This document shows, piece by piece, positions 59,130 to 64,000 of a stretch of 64,000 bases of DNA. Location of the stretch: assembly GCA_027563935.2 (NCBI GenBank), contig CM050451.1, positions 105,117,565 through 105,181,564 of the forward strand, given 5' to 3'. The notes beneath the pieces are model-generated. The model made no database searches. It worked only from the letters and a program-made list of their open reading frames with translations, and was not told the DNA's origin. The position numbers and the translations under genes were made by a program. Positions within the stretch are counted from its first letter, which is position 1; each line of letters begins with the position of its first letter. The DNA comes from Costus lasius. Taxonomy: Eukaryota > Streptophyta > Magnoliopsida > Zingiberales > Costaceae.

Positions 59130-59660
59130 GAGGGCTAGGGAGGAAGGCCGCGAGCTTGGGCGGACGAGAGCGGAGGAAGCGGCGAGCTCGGGCGGGCGAG
59201 AGGGGAGGAAGGCCGTGAGCTCGGCAGTACCAGAGGGGAGGAAGGTGGCTGCAAGCTTGGACAGAGGGGGTGAGCTCGAACGAGGGGGAGGACACAGCGA
59301 GCTTGAGCGGGCGAGAGGGGAGGAAGGCCGCGAGCTCAGTAGTGCCAGAGGGGAGGAAGGCAGCTGCAAGCTTGTACAGAGGGGGTGAGCTCGAACGAGA
59401 TGGAGGACGCGGCGAGCTCGGGCGGGCGAGAGGGGAGGAAGGCCGCGAGCTCGGCAGTACCAGAGGGGAGGAAGGCGGCTGCAAGCTTGGACGAAGAGGG
59501 CGAGCTCGAACGAGAGGGAGGAAAGTGGTTGCAAGCTTGGACAGAGGGGGCGAGCTCGAACGAGAGGGAGGACGCAGCGAGCTCGAGCGGGCGAGAGGGG
59601 AGGAAGGACGCTACGAGCTCGGGCGGACGCGGCGAGCTTGGATAGAGGGGGCGAGCTCGA
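59130..59660. repeat. GC-rich minisatellite, ~115-bp units
   Basis: GCAAGCTTGG marks successive units at 59251, 59366 and 59481 (115-bp steps), with a shortened step to 59531. Each unit carries GCGAGCTCGGGCGGGCGAGA-, GGGGAGGAAGG- and GGCGAGCTCGAACGAGAGGG-type blocks. Long open frames arise on both strands because units lack stops and 115 is not a multiple of three; none resembles a known protein. Confidence 0.9.
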
Positions 59661-60500
59661 ACAAGAGGGAGGATGCGGCGAACGAGGCGAACAGTGGAAC
59701 GAAAATGGTTTCCCTCCGATTTGGAGGGAACGTTTTTGGAGATAAAGGAAAGGAAATTTTTTCTTTCCTCTTTGTATTTATCTCCTCTGAAACCAAGGAA
59801 ATGGAAGGAAATGATCCTATTTCTTTCCTTTCACTCCTTATTTCTCTCCTCTGAAACACACCGTTATGGTTTTTATTGGTGATAACATCACTATGAGTAT
59901 TTAGTCATTCATGTGTTATTATTGTTATATTTTCAAATGTTTAACAAGTATAAGAATAAATGTTTTTTAAGTTTCAAGTAAAAAAAATCTACCCTGACTT
60001 TTTGAATTTCCAGCTCATGTGATTATGCACTCCAACTGTCATTCTCAATCAACCTCATATTTCAAATTTTAATAGCCTTCATATTATGTTATGACAAGAT
60101 AATATATATATATACCATTTATATTTCTCTATCTAACCAATAAAAAATTATTAATTGCACTTAAATTCGATTTCTTTTAATGTGAATTAGAAATTGTCAC
60201 TTACGCAATACAACTCCAAATATATAGTATTAATACTTATGTAATATATAGGTTTAGTTCCATATTAAAACTTGAAAGAAAAACTATTATAATGTATAGT
60301 GCTTAATGAGTTTATTATTATCAACTTAACCTTATTATTATTAATTTATGCTTAAATATTTTAATAATTATTATTCTGGCTCACTATATTAATAAGCTAG
60401 TTTGTTTAAATTCGAGGGAAAGAACTAAACACTCGAAAATTTTTCTTACGCATGATCCCGCCTAAGATTGTTAAACCGCGATTAATTTGATTTTAGATAC
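59661..60500. other. Intergenic, no gene recognised
   Basis: The first 200 bp are A/G-rich, with TTTCCTTT tracts that may be the right end of the minisatellite-bearing element. The remainder is AT-rich spacer. Confidence 0.55.
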
Positions 60501-60503
60501 TGT

Positions 60504-60542
60504 TTTAAAATTCGTGCATCCTTGTGCTGCACGAATTTTAAA
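60504..60542. repeat. Perfect 15-bp stem hairpin in a foldback region
   Basis: TTTAAAATTCGTGCA (60504-60518) pairs with TGCACGAATTTTAAA (60528-60542) around a 9-base loop. Weaker outer complementarity (CGCCTAAGATTGTTAA near 60461 with TTAACAATC, CGCCTAAG near 60575-60602) extends it to about 150 bp, like a foldback MITE. Confidence 0.75.
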
Positions 60543-61148
60543 GTAACATCAAGGATGAAGAGGACACGGCGCTTAACAATCCTCGGCGGGGACCACGCCT
60601 AAGAAAATCTTTCTAAACACTCCCCTACATATAAAGAGCCTTACATTTTATTAGATATTGAATAAGAGGGGATCCGTCAACGAGTTTATTCAATAAATTA
60701 ATTTTTATAAACAATATCAGTAATATATTTCACAAATATTTTTTAATAGTTAGGTATCCCCACACAAGTTTTTCCCCAAGATTTGGGCTTGATTTGTCAA
60801 CGTCAAAATTCCCCCAAATCTAGCTAGGGCAACGCGTGAGATTGTGAGATGGATTACGGCCGGTGGCGCAGGCTTCGGGCGAGCGGCGTTCGGCTGCAAC
60901 TCCGTTCGTGTCGAGCGGCCATCATCAACCTTCCTTGGAGCTGCGGACGGCGATGGCTTGGGGAGGCGACTCGTACGGCGAGGATTCCGGCGATCAGCAC
61001 GTGACTTAAGCGCGGCGGGCGACGATCTCGGCCAGCGGAACTGTGCCACGTGGTGCGTTTAGGCTGGGGACATCGGTTGGTTTCCAGTCGAGCGCTGATC
61101 ACGTGGCGAACGGTGACGAGCAACCGTGGGCGGTAACTCCTGGAGACG
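60543..61148. other. Intergenic with a GC-rich patch
   Basis: 60840-61130 is GC-rich with open frames on both strands (for example 60750-61049 minus), but none shows a recognisable motif. It may be leader or LTR debris. Confidence 0.45.
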
Positions 61149-61439
61149 AAGGGTGAGTTTGGGATTGCAGTTGTAGGTTGTAAAAGTAGTACTGTTGCTG
61201 TACTGTAAGTACTGTTGCTGTGCAGGTCCTGTAGATTGCTGTTGAAAAAAATAATATAAAATATAATTAAATAAAATGCTATATAAAATTAAAAACAGTG
61301 ATTAAGCAAACAGAATATTGTAAATTTTTAGATTACAAAATTTAACAATCATGTCTTTTATAGAAACATATAATTCCAAATTTTTAAAAATCCACAGTTC
61401 CATACTAGGTTTCTTATATATAAATACAGTAACTAATTT

Positions 61440-62793
61440 CTAAATTCTATCAAACTTAATGCAATTTGATCACGAATATTATCGATTTCATTGTGTTGAT
61501 GTGATTGATGTGATTCTTCATCATCAGACAAATTTTCCTCTGCCACCAAATCAGGATCAATGTCAGCTTCTTAAAATAGTCCATCATTACATGTTATTCC
61601 CCTAATATAGTTGTGCAATGCCATTGTTGCAACCACAATCCTCACCTGAGTTCTATAATTATAAGATCACATATCTCGTAGTATGTCCCACCTTTTCTTC
61701 CATACACCAAACGTTCGTTCAATACAACTTCTCAAAGAGGCATGCACTTTATTAAATACTTCCTTGTATCCTTGTGGTGGATGACCACGTTGAAAATCAG
61801 TAAGATGATATCTTACTCCTCTATATGGCCCAAGGTATCCTCTCAGTTGTGAATATCTAGCATCAACTAAATAATATTTTCCTGTGGTAATAAAAAATTC
61901 AAATGTAAAATATATTATAGTTTCATGAGATAATCATTTCAAAATCACAATCAAATTCGTACCTGGTGGAGGTCTAGGAAATTCATATGCAGGTATAGTA
62001 ATTGCTTTTGTTAAAACACGACTATCATGAGCCGTACCCTCAAAATCAGCTAAAACATATGTAAACTTCATATCAAAACTACATACAGCCAATATATTTT
62101 GCGTTGGCCGACCTTTTCGTCCAATATAGCGAACTTGCTCTGCAATAGGAACTACGACATCAATATGAGTCCCATCAAGAGCCCCAATATAATCCTACAA
62201 AAAATTAAACAATTAGATGGTATGCATATAATTATATACAAAAGAATAGTAAACTTCATAATTTACCTTGAAATGAGGCATGTAGCGTATGTCGTTCAAA
62301 ATTTATGGTGAGATATCTTTGAACTCTGGATCAGCCGGTTTAATTATATCTTTAGCCAATTTACAGACTGCACATAAAACATCATGAAAGATTCTACTAA
62401 TTGTTTCTCCTGAATGTTGAAAACGTTCCTGTACTCGCGATTTGATCCACCTTGGGCCAATGTAAATACAAGAATACTAGTTTTTTCAACAACTCCCATA
62501 TTTCTAGATGGCTTCAGATCATAATGATGTTCTAAGTTATAACACAATTGTAAAAAATATCTTGCCTCCATTCTCATCATCCGTTTACATCTTTCTAGAT
62601 GGCCATATAATATATCTCCTATCTACTTTGCACCAGTGAATTCAGAAGTCATACAAGGTGATTTTGATAATGAAATATTATTAAAATCCATCAACAAAGA
62701 ACCAACAGCATGTCCACATAACCAAAGAGTTAAATTCATATTCTCTTCATCATCATTGTTTTCACAAAAATATGCATCTGCTACATTCTCCAT
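61440..62793 (-). pseudogene. PIF/Harbinger transposase (HARBI1-like), decayed
   Basis: The reading starts MENVADAYFCENND at 62793 and ends IALSLIEF at 61440. Three exons are deduced: 62793-62267, 62194-61963 and 61881-61440, all GT-AG. Conserved blocks are FQHSGETISR, ALDGTHI (first catalytic Asp), GTAHDSRVL (second Asp), IERTFGVWKKRWDILRDM (catalytic Glu) and ATMALHNYIR. Breaks are TAG at 62623-62625 (Trp expected), a one-base loss near 62431-62434 after SNRE, TAA at 62303-62305, TGA at 61667-61669 and TAA at 61571-61573. The DDE triad itself is intact, so inactivation was probably recent and gradual. Confidence 0.92.
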
Positions 62794-62836
62794 TTCTATT
62801 AAAGCACAAAAAAAATTTCATCATCATTAGAAAGAG

Positions 62837-62838
62837 AT

Positions 62839-62918
<80 letters not shown>
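62837..62918. repeat. (AC)n(AT)n compound microsatellite
   Basis: About 11 AC units pass straight into about 30 AT units. It lies between the transposase and the Myb/SANT gene of the Harbinger element. Confidence 0.97.
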
Positions 62919-62920
<2 letters not shown>

Positions 62921-63093
62921 AAAGTTAAATACATCATCCAAATACATCATCATCATTAGAAAGAGATGTCTTAACAGTACATCATCATCCAAATATAAGT
63001 TCAAAAGTTAAATACAATCCAAAGACATCATCATCCAAATATCAGTTTAATACATAGATATAAGTTCAAAAGTTAACCAACACAATTAACTAC

Positions 63094-64000
63094 TTAAACC
63101 CGACCAAATTTCTTATACAAGTCATATTGAAAATTTAACCAACGCATCTTCATTTCTGGAGTCTCCAATGAATTCCATAGCTCCCTCTTTGATTTTTGTT
63201 CAAATAGTAGCATGGCAAAATAAAACATCTCATCTTCTTTAGAAATACCGGTAAGATTCTTCATATCAGTCATAACCTCTTTTACACCGTAGCCTGGTGG
63301 ACTCATAACATCCTTAAAATCGGCCATGAGATTCATAAATTTGCAAAAATTATCATTTAACTTTGATACTTCTGAATTTCTGCCCTTCCTCTTACTAGCT
63401 ATTCGATTAGCTTGGGATGCTTCAGCATTCAATGATCTATTACCTTGAGATGATTCGGCATTCATTGAATTATTTTCCAAATCTTCTACCGGTGCAAAGT
63501 CATTTTCGCTTCCCACATTTATATTATCATTGACATGTGGAGGTATGGCTGGTGTATAACAATCAGATCCTAAGGCCACAGTATTGCCGAACATAATATC
63601 GTTCTTCGCTTCGATATCAGGATGAATGACTTTCTTCTTAAACTTGGCATAATCTTTATTGACCTATAAATACAATACATATATATATATATATCAATTG
63701 AATTATGATTTTATAATACTAAATTTGGTGTAATACCTGAATTTTTGCCTCCCACCAATCTGGTGGTGCGTCCACAGTTTCAAGACTAGAATTCCATCCA
63801 AGCCCAGTTTCTCATCCCTTCAATTCTTTCCATAGCTTCCAATCGATTTTAAGTTGTTCCCATCGATTTTTTAATTGAGCCTTGTCATACATAATACCAG
63901 TTTGTTGTTGGAAATTATCCACCACATATTTCCAACCTTGTGTATTAAAATGAGTGCCAGGTCTCATTGATTGCTCAACAGCTGAAACACATATATCACA
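63094..64000 (-). pseudogene. Myb/SANT-like DNA-binding protein of the Harbinger element
   Basis: The 5' part lies past the right edge. Exon 1 (to 63737) holds the Myb/SANT-like domain of the plant transposon partner protein (GTHFNTQGWKYVVDNFQQQTG, QLKNRWEQLKIDWKLWKEL, ETGLGWN, WWEAKIQ). Intron 63664-63736 is GT-AG. Exon 2 (63663-63094) runs through a Ser/Asn-rich linker to a helical end, WLNFQYDLYKKFGRV. TGA at 63812-63814, between LKG and ETGLGW, breaks it; CGA to TGA is the simplest origin. In active PIF/Harbinger elements this protein binds the terminal repeats and brings the transposase to the nucleus. Confidence 0.85.

Larger units (their letters stand above)
61149..64000 (-). mobile_element. 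PIF/Harbinger DNA transposon, right end outside the window
   Basis: A left terminus is proposed where GGGTGAGTTTGGGATTGCAG begins, similar to PIF/Harbinger tips and followed by a repeated GTACTGTTGCTGT motif (61184-61220). Inside, on the minus strand, lie a Harbinger transposase pseudogene and a Myb/SANT-like gene, the two-protein set of this superfamily. The other terminus and the TSD cannot be checked, so the left boundary is tentative. Confidence 0.8.

Noticed and set aside
58980..59854. Several overlapping frames of up to 204 residues with internal repeats, which could be taken for a repeat-protein gene.
   Set aside because: They are translations of a 115-bp minisatellite in different frames on both strands, with no start context or conserved domain.

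Overview
This is a plant nuclear genome window. Genes have GT-AG introns, plastid transit peptides and plant-specific families, and they sit in AT-rich, transposon-dense DNA. The GC-rich third codon positions of the oxygenase, peroxidase and RING genes suggest a monocot, but the species cannot be named from sequence alone. Nothing prokaryotic or viral-episomal was seen.

Five host genes are supported. (1) A single-exon RING-H2 E3 ligase of the BRH1 type on the minus strand (2661-3170). (2) A three-exon DMR6/DLO-type 2-oxoglutarate oxygenase on the plus strand (22043-23342), probably a salicylate hydroxylase. (3) A four-exon plastid ribosomal protein L11 (24437-28193). (4) A six-exon CURT1 thylakoid-curvature protein (43914-50580) with a 5-kb last intron that holds a transposon. 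(5) A four-exon secreted class III peroxidase (56854-58203). They are independent genes, not a cluster. Two are plastid proteins; the oxygenase, peroxidase and RING ligase have plausible stress or defence roles.

Most of the rest is mobile DNA, several pieces with exact target-site duplications (TSDs). 0-1.3 kb: broken Ty1/copia 3' end. 4.5-5.6 kb: solo LTR. 7-15 kb: two minus-strand LTR elements carrying only gag-protease, the second split by a 2.2-kb solo LTR. 15.6-18.1 kb: terminal-inverted-repeat element around a ~1-kb minisatellite. 19.3-20.9 kb: a diverged copy of the 4.2-6.1 kb segment. 29.2-38.5 kb: a full-length but dead Ty3/gypsy element (TSD CTAGG) that contains a 1.65-kb solo LTR (TSD ATCGA) and, in its 3' LTR, a hAT-like MITE (TSD GTTCGCCG). 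39.1-40.1 kb: solo LTR related to the one at 4.5 kb. 40.9-43.3 kb: internally deleted copia element. 52.8-54.4 kb: solo LTR (TSD GATAC). 61.1-64 kb: PIF/Harbinger element with decayed transposase and Myb/SANT genes, cut by the window end.

No certain new biological system is visible. The best leads are the minisatellite-bearing inverted-repeat element, a ~48-bp-period hairpin array in the gypsy gag region, the pair of gag-protease-only retroelements, a poly(A)-only retroposition scar, the duplicated CURT1 last exon, and the TGA/bZIP palindrome in the oxygenase promoter.
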